Assembly (NCBI RefSeq): GCF_002878395.1
Contig: NC_061116.1
Span: 125,996,976 to 126,060,975 of the forward strand
Length of the DNA stretch: 64,000 bases
Origin: Capsicum annuum
Lineage: Eukaryota; Streptophyta; Magnoliopsida; Solanales; Solanaceae
Reading direction: 5' to 3'
Shown: positions 1-12,785 of the stretch, piece by piece
Position numbering within the stretch: position 1 is the first letter of the stretch
Layout: each line of letters opens with the position of its first letter
Notes under the pieces: model-generated
Database searches by the model: none
Told to the model about the DNA's origin: nothing
Seen by the model: the letters and a program-made list of their open reading frames with translations, nothing else
Program-made: the position numbers and the translations under genes

Positions 1-208
1 GTATCCTATAACCAAATCCTTTGTACATCTTTTATTGAGTTTTTAATATTCCTTTCAAAGGATTCTTGGTTATATTGCAAATATGTGCAACCTTAGCATA
101 TTGAGATGATTTGTTATGCTAACCCTAACCCTCATGCCATGAGGAGTTTGTATTTGTTTGTCCTCTCTTCGATTTTGCAAGGTTTGGATTTGAGGTCGAA
201 TCTTTTTC

Positions 209-221
209 AAGAAGGGGAGGA
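209..221 (+). other. Polypurine tract of element A
   Basis: AAGAAGGGGAGGA directly precedes the LTR start at 222, as expected for the plus-strand primer of an LTR retrotransposon. The complete copy has the equivalent tract at 53921-53933 on the minus strand. Confidence 0.75.
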
Positions 222-984
222 TGACGCGGGACAAATGGCCATCTTATCTTTTGATGACATCTTTGGAGGCCAACATATAGAGGCTCAAGACTTGGTCACC
301 TCGAGAATACAAGAACATGTATGGAGGACCCGTTTTGAGCATAACTTAAAGCAATCTCACGCGTGAAAGATTGCTTGGAGCATTTAAAATTGAGGACTCA
401 CGGTTTTGGACCTTAATTAAGGGCATTTTGGACATTACACATGGTGTATTTACACACCATGGCCGCACCTATCATTAAGGGCAAAGTGGTCTTTTTGTCT
501 TCTTTTGTAATACACTATAAATAGGTCATTTTAGCTTATTTCTTTGCAGATTTTGAATGATGAAGAATTGAAAGACATACTTTATCTCTTTTGAGTGTAA
601 CACCCTTAATTGTAGGGCTTGGAAAAGTCATCCTTAGCATAGGGCTTGGAAAAGCCAATATTGATCTTTGCTTAAAACGGTAGATCTTGAGGTGAGTTCA
701 TTCCCTTGGTGGTCACCGTAAGAGTGTGTTTTGATTGTTACATTCATTAGGGGTTAGTGTTGAAATACACTTGGTTCTAAATCTTGTAATAATCTTGGTC
801 TCACTAGCTGTCTTTATTTTCTATGCAATTTCCCTTGTGTTTGTGTTGAATCCGTGACTTGTATCTTGTAATACTTGTGTTGTTATTTTGGCTGAAAGTT
901 TCTCTCAAAGGGGTCATCGGGTTCTAGTTAATTGTTGGACTGTTTTGAGTAGCTTTTGAGCCTTCCATTGTCTTTTCCGTATCA
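222..984 (+). repeat. 3' LTR of element A (763 bp)
   Basis: It starts TGACGCGGG right after a purine tract and ends CCGTATCA. It is nearly the same length as the opposite-strand LTR at 4111-4875 and related to the 848-850 bp LTRs at 53071 and 57506. The element-B interior resumes at 985, so 984/985 is an insertion junction. Confidence 0.85.
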
Positions 985-1832
985 ATACTCTCATCTTCTA
1001 AGAAGAGATTTCCATATTTAAGAGGAATGTTGTTACACCATAGTGGGTTAACATATAGGCTATAGCCTCCAAGGTAAGTTATACCATTTTTTTCACCAGT
1101 AGGCTTATTAGGAGTGTTTATATCATTTTCAAACAAGACATTATACCTAATGAGTGCATGATCCAACCCATGGATATATTTGGAACAAGCAAGTTTCTCA
1201 CTCTCTAAGAGATCAATATCAAGTTTCAAAGCAGTTTCAAGCACAAGATTATCCCAAGAATAGCTCTCGGGTTCACTCCCCTTTTGTTGACCAACTTTTT
1301 CAAATACTTCACTCACTTGAGTTTGATTAATCACATCACATACATACTCAAGTGGTGGACAATTTTTACAAATAGGTTGATTAACACCAATTACACAAGG
1401 CGATGTACTTTCATTGAACATATAGGCTTCAACACTAGGTGGACATAAATTGATCTTACAAGAAGTGTCAATTTGGTCATCAATAGGATCAACTAGTGTA
1501 TCCACACTCACAACATGTACATCATCAACAAAAGGCAAAGAATCATTAGACTCACAAGTAAGTAAGCTACTACTCACACTTAATGGGCTACTAGCCATAC
1601 AATTATCAGTCATATGCACAAAAGTGTAAGAATTAGCTATTTTACCTTGAAGTTCTTGAGTTGACTCTCCTTTGTTGTGTTGTGAAGGTCCTCTACAAGC
1701 TTGTGCAGCAAATTCACTTCGACATTGCGCTCCTTCACTTTCCATGTCGGTACCTACACAAATGTCCTTAGAAATAGAAAGACAAACAATGTTAGCTCGG
1801 TTTGGTGGCAATCCCCTCACTTCGCTCCACAC
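985..1832 (-). pseudogene. Element B second ORF, cut by element A
   Basis: An open frame of about 280 residues, acidic and Ser-rich ([20 protein letters not shown], then CPPSVEAYM and CDVINQTQVSEVF). It matches the frames at 54522-55142 of the complete element. It probably once joined the 2064-2816 frame in one polyprotein-like ORF, separated now by stops and frameshifts. It is truncated at the element A insertion (984/985). The function is unknown. Confidence 0.5.
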
Positions 1833-2063
1833 AACCTCTCATTTTTCCACTCTCGGATTACCAAATTACACACCCTTACTCCTCTCAATCTTTTGTATCT
1901 CATAAGTATTTGGATTAGAGTAAGTATTCACTTCTCTTTGCGGCTCGGGCAGCATGTATGTCATGAGGTGATTTCCCTACCGGTCTCTTACAACATTAGT
2001 CCAATTTTTCACATTTGGAACTCTATGTTGTGCAAACCAATCATCACCTAAGCATATATGACC

Positions 2064-2816
2064 TTATGTCAATGAAAGGATATCGCACCATACCTCCTCA
2101 TGGTATTTAAATTGGGAGAAGACAACTTTGACCCTTTCGGTAACCTTAAACCCGTCCAAGAAATATGGAACAAGTAAAGGCTCGCGAAACAACTCCAAGT
2201 AGTCAACCATGGATGGAACGATGTAGTTACTATAGTACCTATCATTTAACACAATGAGGCAGCCCGGTATCCCACAAATGGTCACCTTTTCGGAGTGTAC
2301 ACTCCTTCTCGGATCAACATTGTAAAGAACACGAGTACCCCTCAATTTTGGATATGCATACCTTCTTCTTCTCGTTGGACAACCTCCACTACAGCTAGTA
2401 TAACCATTCACACTATATCGACCTTGATAAGAAGTACTACAAGGTGGAGAATATGAATTTTCACACTCTTCAAGTGTACTCTCATCATAGCTCTCATAAG
2501 CTTTGCGAATGAAAGGGTTATACCTAACACCAAATCTAGGTTCGGAGTGAGAAGTGCAAGACTCCTCACATGCCCCAACGTCATCATAAGATCTATCACG
2601 AGGTCCTACATTATCTCCAAATTCACCAAAAGTACTAGGCACTTCATTCACCTCATTTTCCCCCTCAAAACCGTAACTCTCAAATCTGCCCAAGTTTTGA
2701 TCACGGCTATTTTCATAGCCTCCGCAACCTCCCTCAACTTCGTAGCCATAAAACTCCTCACTACAATCACAGTCTCCCATGTTGTAGTCACAATAATCCC
2801 TGGCTATCGAAGACAT
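2064..2816 (-). CDS. Element B ORF, Tyr/Cys-rich with retropepsin-linker similarity
   Basis: A 250-residue open frame inside the non-autonomous LTR element. The first third is acidic and rich in Tyr, Cys and Gly (MSSIARDYCDYNMGDCDCSE). The last 60 residues ([18 protein letters not shown], then EEVWCDI) resemble the stretch after the aspartic protease in plant Ty3/gypsy polyproteins, where a VWCDV motif precedes an LLGRPW-like motif. The frame stops soon after, but the similarity continues in the next frames. The same ORF family, with small indels, occurs at 54046-56262. I do not recognise the N-terminal part as a known domain. Confidence 0.55.
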   Translation of the reverse strand: MSSIARDYCDYNMGDCDCSEEFYGYEVEGGCGGYENSRDQNLGRFESYGFEGENEVNEVPSTFGEFGDNVGPRDRSYDDVGACEESCTSHSEPRFGVRYNPFIRKAYESYDESTLEECENSYSPPCSTSYQGRYSVNGYTSCSGGCPTRRRRYAYPKLRGTRVLYNVDPRRSVHSEKVTICGIPGCLIVLNDRYYSNYIVPSMVDYLELFREPLLVPYFLDGFKVTERVKVVFSQFKYHEEVWCDILSLT

Positions 2817-4096
2817 GTTCCCCTTATATCACCTTTGTAGCTACACAATGAACAAATAAGATTAGTAGGAAAAGCTCCTCACCAACACTCGTATACACCC
2901 ACCTTTGTGATTCTCACAATTGGAGCGGTGAATATTGAAAGTTGCTTATACTCCGGTAGTCAATAGGATGTCACTTCTACTTGGTGGCTGGAATGGATTC
3001 TTGTTTGATCGAATCAAGACACAAAAATAAAATTTACTTACGAACTTGAAACAAAGAAAAAACTACGACTTTTAAGCAAGAAAAGCATAAAATACAACGC
3101 TTAACAAGAAAGAAAACATACTCAAAAACTAATTAATCTAGTAGGTATTTACTAGTTTGCTAATTAGTATGAGAACTAACAAAATGGAAACCAATAGAAT
3201 CAAAAAAGTGAAACTAAGAATTCCAACGTTCTTGATCTATTGATGATGTGGCGCTCGACTATTGGTCGATGGACAAAAAAAATATTGTTGAAGTTGAAAA
3301 AAAAAATTCCACAATTTTAGTTGTTCAAATTCCACAAAGATGACGGGAATTTCGGTTTTGGTAGGTTAACAAACAAGACTTTAAGTCCTTTTTTTTCAAA
3401 ATTCAAATCTTGACCAACTTTCACCTTTTTGGCAAGACAACCTTTTAGAGGTCTTGTCCCCCTTTCCCCTTTTGGCTTGTCTAGAAAAATGAACTTACTC
3501 CCTTTTGGTATGAAGACTTTTGGGAGGTTTTTTGTTCTTTTTCTTCTTCGGTAATGTCTTGAAAGTTGTTTCAAGACTAATAAGAGCCCACACTTTCTCC
3601 CTTTGAATTTGGATCAAACAACAACCTTTTACAAGACTTCTTCAATACAACACAAGAACTTCAACAACAACAACAACAAAACCGTCCACTCTTCCCACAA
3701 CAACTTACAATTTTTTTTGCTCAAGAATTGGGTTAGACTCAAGTAGTGTTAGAGAGAAAGAAAACCAACACAATAAACAACAAAGACAATCAAAACAACA
3801 CCTAAATCTAGATACAAATTCGGCCAAACAACAACACTTCGGCCAAGACACCAAACCCGTAAAATAACTTCTTTTTGTGAGATTTTCGACCTTGGACACC
3901 TCTTCTAATGTTAGGAAACAAAGATCTAACACTAGAACACACAAAAATCATAAGAAAATTAGGCTTCAAATTTTGGCCTAAACACAAAAACGTGGACAGA
4001 TTACTATTTTTGAGTTTTTTCAGCTTTTCAACAATTTTTTTTTATTTTTGAGTGAACAAACCCAAGATTGATCTCGTGGGAACGAAATCAATGATG

Positions 4097-4108
4097 GCTT
4101 TGATACCA
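4097..4108 (-). other. tRNA primer-binding site of element B
   Basis: The minus strand reads TGGTATCAAAGC two bases inside the LTR. This is one base away from TGGTATCAGAGC, the initiator-Met tRNA primer site used by most plant LTR elements. The complete copy has the same site at 57492-57503. Confidence 0.75.
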
Positions 4109-4110
4109 AA

Positions 4111-4875
4111 TGATACAAAAACATCCCACCAAGATGCCAAAACAGTCCACTTAATGTGAGAAAAACAAGCAACACAAAGGGATACAAGATGACAAACAAA
4201 AAAACACATGGATTTGCAAATAATGAAAGGATAGATAGTGAGACCAAGATTATTATAATATTAAGATCCAAGTATATTTCAACACTAACCCTAATGAATT
4301 TAATAATCAAAACCACTCTCTTACGGTGACAGCCAAGGAATCAACTCACTTTAAGATCCATCGTTTCCAAGCAAAGCTCAATATTGGCTTTTCCAAGCCC
4401 TATGCTAAGGATGGCTTTTCCAAGCCCTAACTAAGACTTCACTAAGGTGGTCTACTCTCAAGAGAGAGGATTTTCAAGTGTTTCATACATTCATCATTCA
4501 AAAACTAAAGAGAAAAGACCTAATAAGAGACTATATAGCCTAGCTTATTACATAGTATAATGGACCAAAATACCCTTAATAAAAAGGGTGGTTGTGGTTT
4601 GTTTCTTTAAAATGTGCAATCCCCAGAATACCCATAATGAAGGGTGTTTCTTCAATGCTTAAAAACCATGGGGTCCATTTCAAAACTTGTAGTCTCGAAT
4701 TGGCATCAAATGTAAGCCCCCACGCAATCTTCCATACCCGAGTTTGTTTAATGACATGCTCAAAACGGGTCCTCCATGCATGTTCTCATATCCTCGAGGT
4801 GACCAAGTCTTGAGCCTCTATGTGTTGGCCTCTAAAGATGTCATCAAAAGATAAGATGGTCATTTGTCCCATATC
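4111..4875 (-). repeat. 5' LTR of element B (765 bp)
   Basis: In plus coordinates it begins TGATACAAAAACATCC and ends CCCATATCA. It is flanked on the interior side by a primer-binding site (4097-4108). It is related to 222-984 in the opposite orientation. Confidence 0.85.
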
Positions 4876-7018
4876 AGTATTGATATATAATTATAGAAAA
4901 TGTAAAGAATGCTGAAAATATTGACAATGAAATTAATTTGAAAGAAATGTAATGTCATGTCGTGCGTGTGCAGATGATTGTGAAAATGTTAAAAACGATG
5001 ATAAATTGACAAAAAAATCCTACTGTACAGAGAACTATCAATAAATTAGGAAAAGTAAAAATATGACTACAAATTGATAAAATTCTAAAGTAAGGATGAT
5101 TATCACTAATTTGTTAACTATTGTAAAAAATATGTGAAAATTATATTTTGTGCCCTTTAACGATTAAGAAGCCTGAAGATGTTAATTGTAAGCATGGAGA
5201 GCGAAAACTGGGTGTCAGCACTTAGCATTAAACTATGGTCAACATGCTTTTAGTCTAGGGTGACAGGAATATATAGCCACAATAGGTGTTTCATCTTAAG
5301 GATCAGGTTACCTTTCTACACTCCCTAATTAGGCTCAATTATGATATATAGTCATAAACATGTTCTATCATACCCATCTAGCATACAATCTATATTCTAC
5401 ACTATCTTATGGAAAAAAGTAGACTGAAGCCTACCTTAATGCCGAATCGCAAATCCTTAAATCGTTCACAAATTGCTAGTCTTTTCTCCACAACCCTACA
5501 ACTTTGTCAAAATATTAATCTACACGTCAATAGGAGTAAAATCAAGACAATATAGGTATATAAAAGGTTCAGTTAAAATTCAGATCAAGAATGGGCCTGT
5601 AGGGCCCATAAATAAAATCTAAAAATTGAATTTGTCCTAATGCCCCTCGAAGGACAAGGAATGTGCGCTCAAAAGTTGAGCACAAATAGGACACAAAACG
5701 AGATCCAAATTGGCCTCTAAAGTTCAACGATTTAAAGACTTAATTAATAAGAATTTTAAAAAAATGGGATGGAATTTAATAGGGAAAATAATAATAAATG
5801 ATCGAGCAGTGTTAGGCTAACTTACCTTAGATTTAATGGATGATTCCCTACACTTTCTCATGTTTCATGCTTTCAAAATAGTGGAAAAAAGATTAAGAAA
5901 ATGAGGGAAAATCAAATGAAAAAGGGAGATTAAACAACCCCCAAGTACCGCTAAAGCAGTCGATTAGTCACTTTAGTGATGGCCGCTAAAGTGGCTCTTT
6001 GACCGCTAAAGCGTCAAGGTAAGAAGAGGCAGTGATCGCTAAAGGGATCTTCTGGCCCTAAAGCAATGTCCGCTTAAGCGACCCTTAACTAAATAGACAA
6101 GGCAGCTAAAGTGACTCAAGATCACTAAAGCGACTACCATTTAAGCTTCTCTTTGACTGCTAAAGTGGTCAAACCAGATATCAGGCACCAGATTTTAGGC
6201 TAAGTCCAAATGAACTTTGATCGGGTGCTCAGGATTCGTTTGGAACACCGTGTGCGTAAACAAAATATGCTACCATATGAAATTTGACATTATAGACACA
6301 ATAGAACCATCGAAACTTTCATCAAAGATCATTTCAACTAAATGCGGGGCCCGCACCTATAGTTCTATTTTTCATATAATATACCCAATAGCCCAAAATG
6401 AGTCTAGAAGCTTTGGGACATGAACCAATAGTCCCCTTAGCCTAAAATCAATATTTCGGAGATGATGGCACTGTTGAAATTCTCATTTGGGGTCATTTTC
6501 TAGGATTTTTGACTCAAAACTAATTTCTTAACAACAATAGCTCTAAAATAGGGAAATGAACCTAAAACCCTAACGAACTGTCTGATAATCAAACCAACTA
6601 TTTTAGCAAGTTATGAATGACCTATATTTGTTGTGGGAAGGCTTTAAACTTCAAAAATATGCAAAAGTTAAGGAAATAACCTAGAGGGTTATTACAACTC
6701 TTCTTTGGGACTGTGGCTCATGAATGAATGAGCACCTAGGACATTTGGCAATATCCATATAGACTTTCTGGTCCCGATCTAATACCTTCAGTAATCATCA
6801 TTATCAATCTATTCCATCTATTATCAGATGCACCTAAAATATGCATGCCACCACCAACATCCAAACAATATGACCAAAGCACCTAAGCGTCCATAAACAA
6901 AACACACCCTTTATAAGAGAAGAATACTCACCTGAAATCTAACTGGTATTATAACCACGGCCTCAGGCTTAACAATTTATAGCTAGCATAATAATGGCAC
7001 TATAATCCAGGAAACTAC
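4876..7018. other. Unassigned repeat-like DNA, no gene seen
   Basis: No ORF with recognisable similarity. It is AT-rich apart from a cluster of GCTAAAG motifs at 5945-6180. It is probably eroded retrotransposon sequence, but no LTR pair or coding remnant is visible. Confidence 0.5.
5945..6180. repeat. Cluster of degenerate CGCTAAAGCGAC motifs
   Basis: At least eight variants of (A/C)CGCTAAAG(C/T)G in about 235 bp, at irregular spacing. The core CGCTAAAGCG is nearly palindromic. Spacing is too uneven for a satellite or a CRISPR array. Confidence 0.6.
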
Positions 7019-9192
7019 TATCACGACCCAAACCAGGGCCTAGCCGTGGTGGGTATCTTAAGTCCCACGTGAATCGGAGATCACCCTAGCAACTAACAAA
7101 ACCAAACACATTATTCCCTTAGGTCGGATGAATTTTGAACATATAACAAGATAGCATATAATAAACTTAAGTAAGTTCAAAACATGTCTATAATCCGACA
7201 ACTGACACTGTCCAAAATCCATAGTAGTCCAAATAGAGCGTTCTAAATAAAGAACCAAAATTGTATATTAATGAAATGTCAAGACATGCTCCCAACTATA
7301 GCAAAAATAGTCTAAACAGTCAAAGACATAAGAGACTAAAACATGAAAAGTAGACTTTCGATGTATGAAAGTTCATCACTTTAATGTCCACTCACAAGCT
7401 AATCCCAAATTCTAGTCACTGAGCAGGAGGAGTAAAAGTATGGCAATTCTTACATCGTGTGGGGGATACAATGTCCACATATGGTTAGTGAGGTGAACTC
7501 TAGCATGCAACTGGGGATAAGGATAACATAATTACATGGTCAATCAATTCAAATCCAATACACCAAATCAAATACATATACATACATATATATATATATA
7601 TATTACATGTGGAGAGAGGGAATAAGGCTTAACACATGCTTTGAAACTTTAGCCTGGATTATGTAGCTCAACTGTCATAACATGTACTCACAAGCTATAT
7701 GGGACTCAGCTCTCACCCCTAGTTGGGCCCCAGTGCGTGTAGCTATACGAACTGGAGAATAATCTCAGATATATGCACGACAAACTCGAACCTCCCAATC
7801 ATATACTAAGGTGACTTAAGTATCTGATCATGTGATAATTTACGGGGGACTCAAATCTCCCTAATCATGTAATAATAATGATGGGGACTCAAACCTCCAT
7901 GTTCACTTTAACCCCTACATCGGCAAACACAGTTTCCAGTATCGATCACTTGGACCTCCACTTTAATGACTCAACTACCCAACCCCCATTAAAGCCAGTT
8001 AAAATATTTATCACACAATTCTATTCGCTGAACCACAATACACATTTAGGCATACATTGTTGGTATCATCATACAAACTACACTTTTACGGAAACATCAA
8101 CATGCCAAAACAATTACATCACTTGGGGAAATTCACAACCCCTATGTTTAATTTTACAAATACCTATATTTCTCGTAATTAAAAACCAATTTCACATTAT
8201 GGGGTTGGGGTCATAACCAGTTCAAAAGTCAAGAGTTTGGGAAAATCACAATTCCCTAGTTAATTCACCAAACCCATGTACCCACAAGTTCAAAACCATT
8301 ATTACAACATGAAAAGTCATATGTAAACCATGAAAAAACATTGTTCGTTATCAAGCATTAAGAACTCCCATCCTTTGTTTAAAAACCAACATCAACATAT
8401 CATGAACAATACTTAAAAAACATATTCTCTTGATAAATTAACAATGAGGGAAGAGTAACATGCCTTAAATACCAAGAAATTTGGAGAGAAATCGACCCTT
8501 GAGCCCTTAGATGACCAACTTGATAAAACCCTAGCTTGACTTGCTTGAGGGAATTTCGAGAGCCTTTTAGACTGTTTAAGAAGTTACTTCGATTTGTTTT
8601 TGAGTGATAATGACACCCTAAAAGGGCTATATGATGTGGGTTTCAATTTGGGTAAAAGGGGAAATATTTAGAATTACCTTAACTTAAAATACGGAAAAAG
8701 GTCATCACTGACTATAGGTCAACCATTGACTCATAGCCACTCCGTATGACTCGTTACCACGAGTCATAACCAAGATAGTCTCTAGGACCCCCACACACTG
8801 TTTACCCTACGACTCGACTGGTACCACTCGTAATGAAACCCTATGACTCATAGGGTCTAGTCGTAGTCAAAACTAGGATATCCTATGATATTCAACCAAT
8901 GGCCCATAACAAGTTCTCATGACTCGTAGTGAGCCACTTGTACTCAGAGAAGAACTTAGCCACATAATTTTTTATTTTGATAGATTCCATCCCCACGACT
9001 CGTCATGAGTCTTTACGACTCGTGTCCCCAAGTCAAACCCAAAGTAGTAACTAAAACGCCATTCACTGGACACCTTACGACTAGGGTCACCTGGCCCTCA
9101 AGACACCCTACGACTCGTAGAGAGAGTCGTAATCAAGGCAGTGAGCTCAGAACTTAAAAAAATTTCAAGGGCCAAAAACCCAAGACATTACA
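7019..9192 (-). repeat. 3' LTR of gypsy element (about 2.17 kb)
   Basis: In plus coordinates it starts TATCACGACCCAAACCAGGG and ends GACATTACA, followed by a C-run (9193-9205) that is the purine tract on the minus strand. It contains a palindromic ACGACTCGTA array (8730-9125) and a TA microsatellite near 7588-7602. The small ORFs inside are chance. Confidence 0.75.
7588..7602. repeat. (TA)n microsatellite
   Basis: A short AT dinucleotide run inside the gypsy LTR. Confidence 0.8.
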
Positions 9193-9439
9193 TACCCCCC
9201 CCCCCAGGATCATTCATCCACGAATGATAGGACAAGACATTGATTACTACAATTTGACATCCACATAACTCTACTCTTACCTGTAACAAAAATAGAAAAC
9301 AAAAATACCAAGGAAATAACAACTTTCTTTAACAAATTTAGAAAATAATAATGCTAAGGAATACTCATACCTCAAGCACGATTATAAAGAACGGAAAACA
9401 AGAACGAATACCTGAACTTCATGTCCTCATAGGCTTCCC

Positions 9440-11680
9440 ACATAGCTTTCTCAACATTTTGGTTCCTCTAAAGAACCATTACCAAAGTCGCATCCTTTGT
9501 CTGCAACCAACAGACTTGCTGATCTAAAATCTTAACTAGGACTTTCTCATAAGACAAGGAATCCGAGATACGCACCTCTTCTAAAGGAACAACCATCGAA
9601 GGATCACCCATACACTTTCTCAACATCAAAATATGAAACACTGGGTGAATGAAGCTCAAACTAGAGGGTAACTCCAATTCATACATGATATTACCAATAA
9701 TTTTCAAAACCATGTATGGACCAACATAACGAGGACTGAGCTTCCCCTTCTTACCAAACCACATCACTCCCTTCATGAGGGACACCTTTAGAAATACCTA
9801 ATCACCAACACTAAACTCCAACTCTCTTCACCTTACATTTGTGTAGGACTTTTGGCAATTTTGGGCAGACATTATCTCAAATCACCTCCAACTTCTCCAT
9901 AGCTTGATGAACCAAATCAGTACCAAATAATTTATTTTCACAAAACCTTAAACCACCCAATTAGAGATCGACACCTCTTACCATATAAAGCCTCAAATGG
10001 ATCTATACCAATGCTAGAGTGATAACTGTTGTTGTAAGAAAACTCTATGAGAGGCAGGTGGTCAACCCAACTACCACCAAAATCAAACACGCAAGCTCAA
10101 AGCATATCTTGCAAGACCTGAATTATTCTTTCTACTTGCCTATCCATCTGTAGGCGGAAAGCAGCACTAAAGGTTACCTTAGTCCCAAAACCTCACTGAA
10201 AAGACCTCCAAAAATAAGATAGACCTGAGTACCCTGATCAGGTATAATGGAAATTGGAGTACCATTCAACTTCACAATCTCCGCAATGAATAGTTTGGCA
10301 TAATCTTTAGATGAGAAATTTGTCCTCGCTGGCAAGAAGTGAGCGGACTTAGTCATCCTATCCATGATAACCCAAATCAAATCAAACAATTATCTAGACT
10401 ACGGAAGACTAGTAACAAAATCCATATTGACCACTTTCCACTTCCACACTAGAAACTCAATCTCTTCAGATAATCCATCGAGCCTCAAGTGTTCAACCTT
10501 CACTTGTTGACACACCATGCACTTAGCCACAAAATTGGCCACATCCCACTTTATATTATTCCACCAATAAATCTCTTTAAGATCATGATACATCTTTATC
10601 AAACTAGGATGAATAGTATTATGCAACTCATGAGCTTTGGCTAAAATTCTACCTTGCAACCCATCTATGTTGGGAGTACACAGTCTATATTGGTACCTCA
10701 AGATACCATCACCACTGATCTAAAAATATCATCACCTTCTATTTAACCACATCATTCTTGATCTACATTAAAATAGGATCCAATATATGTTTCTCCTTTA
10801 CTTCAGCACCAAGAGATGACTTTGCTACCTCTTGAACAATTACACCACCATATTCAAAATCTAAAAGACGAATTTTAAGATAGCGAAATAGTGAATATCC
10901 TTTACCAAATCTCATTTCTTCTCTTCCACATAAGACAAGCTTCCCATGAAAAAACTGCTAAGAGCATCAGCAACTATGTTAGCTTTACCTAGATGATAGT
11001 GGAGACTCGTGTCATAGTCCTTTAAAAACTCAAGTTGCCTCCTTCGCATGAGATTTAGCTCCTTCTGAGTGAACACGTATTACAGACTCTTATGATCCAA
11101 ATAAATATCAATACAGGGTCCATACAAATACTGTCGCCAAATCTTTAATGCAAATACTGCAGCTAACAATTCCAAGTCATGGGTAGAATAATTCTTCCTA
11201 TGAAATTTTAACTACTTAGAAGCATAAGAACCAACCTTTCCATGTTGTATCACCACACAAGCCATCCCTACCTAGGATGCATCACAATAGATAACAAAAC
11301 CATCAGTGCCCTCGGGTAGAGTTAAGACTAAAGCTGAAGTTAACTTATCTTTCAAATTCTCGAAACTATCCTCATAAGTGTTAGACCATAAGAATTTCAC
11401 CTTCTTCTAATTCAACTTAGTCAACGGGGCTGTAATAGAAGAGAAACTCTCCATAAACCTTTTATAGTAGCCAGCTAAATTCAAAAAGCTCTAAATATCA
11501 GATGGAGTCGTGGGTTTAGGCCACTTCTTAACCACTGCAACCTTGTGTGGATCCATCATGATCCTTTCACTAGAAATAACATGACCCAAATAAGTCACAA
11601 TATTCAACCAGAACTCACACTAAGAAAACTTTGCATACAAACACTGATCCTTTAGGGTTTGTAACATAAGGCGAAGTTGC
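9440..11680 (-). pseudogene. gypsy pol remnant: RT, RNase H, integrase
   Basis: Minus-strand translation, with many stops, gives in order: an RT end (QTLKDQCLYAKFS, FWLNIVTYLGHVIS); the RNase H region (GFVIYCDAS, then YLDHKSL); the HHCC integrase zinc finger at 10399-10701 (HELHNTIHPSLIKMYHDL with CMVCQQ); the integrase core at 10174-10389 (VIMDRMTKSAHFLPA, then IIPDQGTQ); and the C-terminal domain at 9468-9785 (RYVGPYMVLK, HPVFHILMLRKC). This is the order of Ty3/gypsy elements. It is broken by stops and frameshifts and cannot be functional. Confidence 0.85.
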
Positions 11681-12560
11681 ATGGGTGCCTGGTTCTATCA
11701 TCTCTGATCTTGGTACGTAGTTTTTATTACACTTTTGGTGATCATTTTAGAAAGATTTGGGGACTAAGATGAGTCTGAGTACTGTTTTCCACTCGTAGTT
11801 GGATAAGTAAGCAAAAAGGACTATTCAGATATTGGAAGACATAATTAGAGCTTGTGTGATTGATTAGAGCATTTTTCTCTTATAGAGTTTACCTACAATA
11901 ATATCTACCACTCTAGCATTGAAATTATTCCGTTTGAGACATTGTATGGTAAGAGATGTAGATCTCCTATTGGGTGGTTTGAGGTTGGTGAGGTTGAGAT
12001 GTTTAGCTCGAACTTAGTTCACTAAGCTAGAAAGAAGGTGAAGGTGATTCGCAATAGGCTCAAGGCTACCCAAAGTCACCAATACCCCTATGAGAATATG
12101 AGGTGTAGAAAGTTAGAGAAGGTTGGGGATAAGGTGTTCTTAAAGGTATCCCCCATGAAGGGAGTAATGAGGTAAACGATGAAGGAGAAGCTCAGTCCCT
12201 AGTATGTTGGTCCATACTTGATTTTGAGAAGAGTTGGTAATGTTGTGTATGAGTAGGAGTTGCCTTCTAGTTTGAGCTTCATTCACCCGATATTTCATGT
12301 TTTTATGTTGAGAAAGTGTGTGGGTGATTCATCGCAAATTGTGCCTATCAAGGATATTAGTATTTCAAATTCTCTATCTTATGAGGAGGTCTCTATTAAA
12401 ATCTTGGATCAGTAGGTTCTTTGGTTGCAGACCAAAGATGTACCTTCAATAAAGGTTCTATGGAGGAACCACAAGGTTGAAGAGGCTACTTGGGAAGCGA
12501 AAGAGGACATAAAGTCCAAGTATCCATTCCTATTTTCTTCTCTAAAAATTCGTGCGTAAG
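11680..12560 (+). pseudogene. gypsy integrase C-terminus and chromodomain-like tail
   Basis: The plus-strand translation with stops gives [20 protein letters not shown], then YVGPYLILRRVG, HPIFHVFMLRKC, and a chromodomain-like tail (VLWRNHKVEEATWE, then KYPFLF). It is homologous to the minus-strand 9468-9785 remnant. At least four in-frame stops are visible. Confidence 0.8.
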
Positions 12561-12785
12561 GTATATGTTGATCTTACCATCTTTGATTTCTAACTTTGTT
12601 AAAGAAAAGATTAATTTCCCTGGTATCTTTATTTTCTAACTCATTTAAAGGTACGAGTGGATTATGAATTCCTTGGTAATTTGTTTCCCATCTTAAAGGT
12701 AAGCGTAGGGGTGTTTGGGGATTTAATTGTGCTTGTACTGCCTTGTTCCATCATTCGAGGATGAATGATCCAAGTGAGGGAGAAT

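Larger units (their letters stand above)
1..984 (+). mobile_element. 3' end of LTR element A (plus strand)
   Basis: Bases 1-221 are the last internal part of an LTR retrotransposon, 209-221 is its polypurine tract, and 222-984 is its 3' LTR (TGACGCGGG...CCGTATCA). The internal piece matches the reverse complement of 53921-54140 in the complete element at 53071-58353. The open frame at 106-366 is conserved between the copies but runs across the LTR boundary, so it is not a clear gene. The 5' part lies outside the window. Confidence 0.85.
985..4875 (-). mobile_element. LTR element B (minus strand), interrupted by element A
   Basis: Read on the minus strand: 5' LTR 4875-4111, primer-binding site 4108-4097, a leader of about 1.2 kb, then degenerate coding sequence down to 985, where it is cut by the LTR end of element A. 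The interior matches 54509-57505 of the complete element in the same order. The missing 3' part should lie to the left of element A, outside the window. It has no recognisable reverse transcriptase or integrase, so it is non-autonomous. Confidence 0.85.

Noticed and set aside
118..132. CTAACCCTAACCC, resembling plant telomere repeat
   Set aside because: Only two units, inside the internal region of an LTR element, and the same word is in the complete copy near 54015.
106..366. 86-residue ORF also found at 53755-54036
   Set aside because: It crosses the internal/LTR boundary of the LTR family. The conservation is explained by repeat homology, not by a gene.
5945..6180. Possible CRISPR-like array of GCTAAAG repeats
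   Set aside because: The genome is a plant's, the repeats are degenerate and spacing is irregular.
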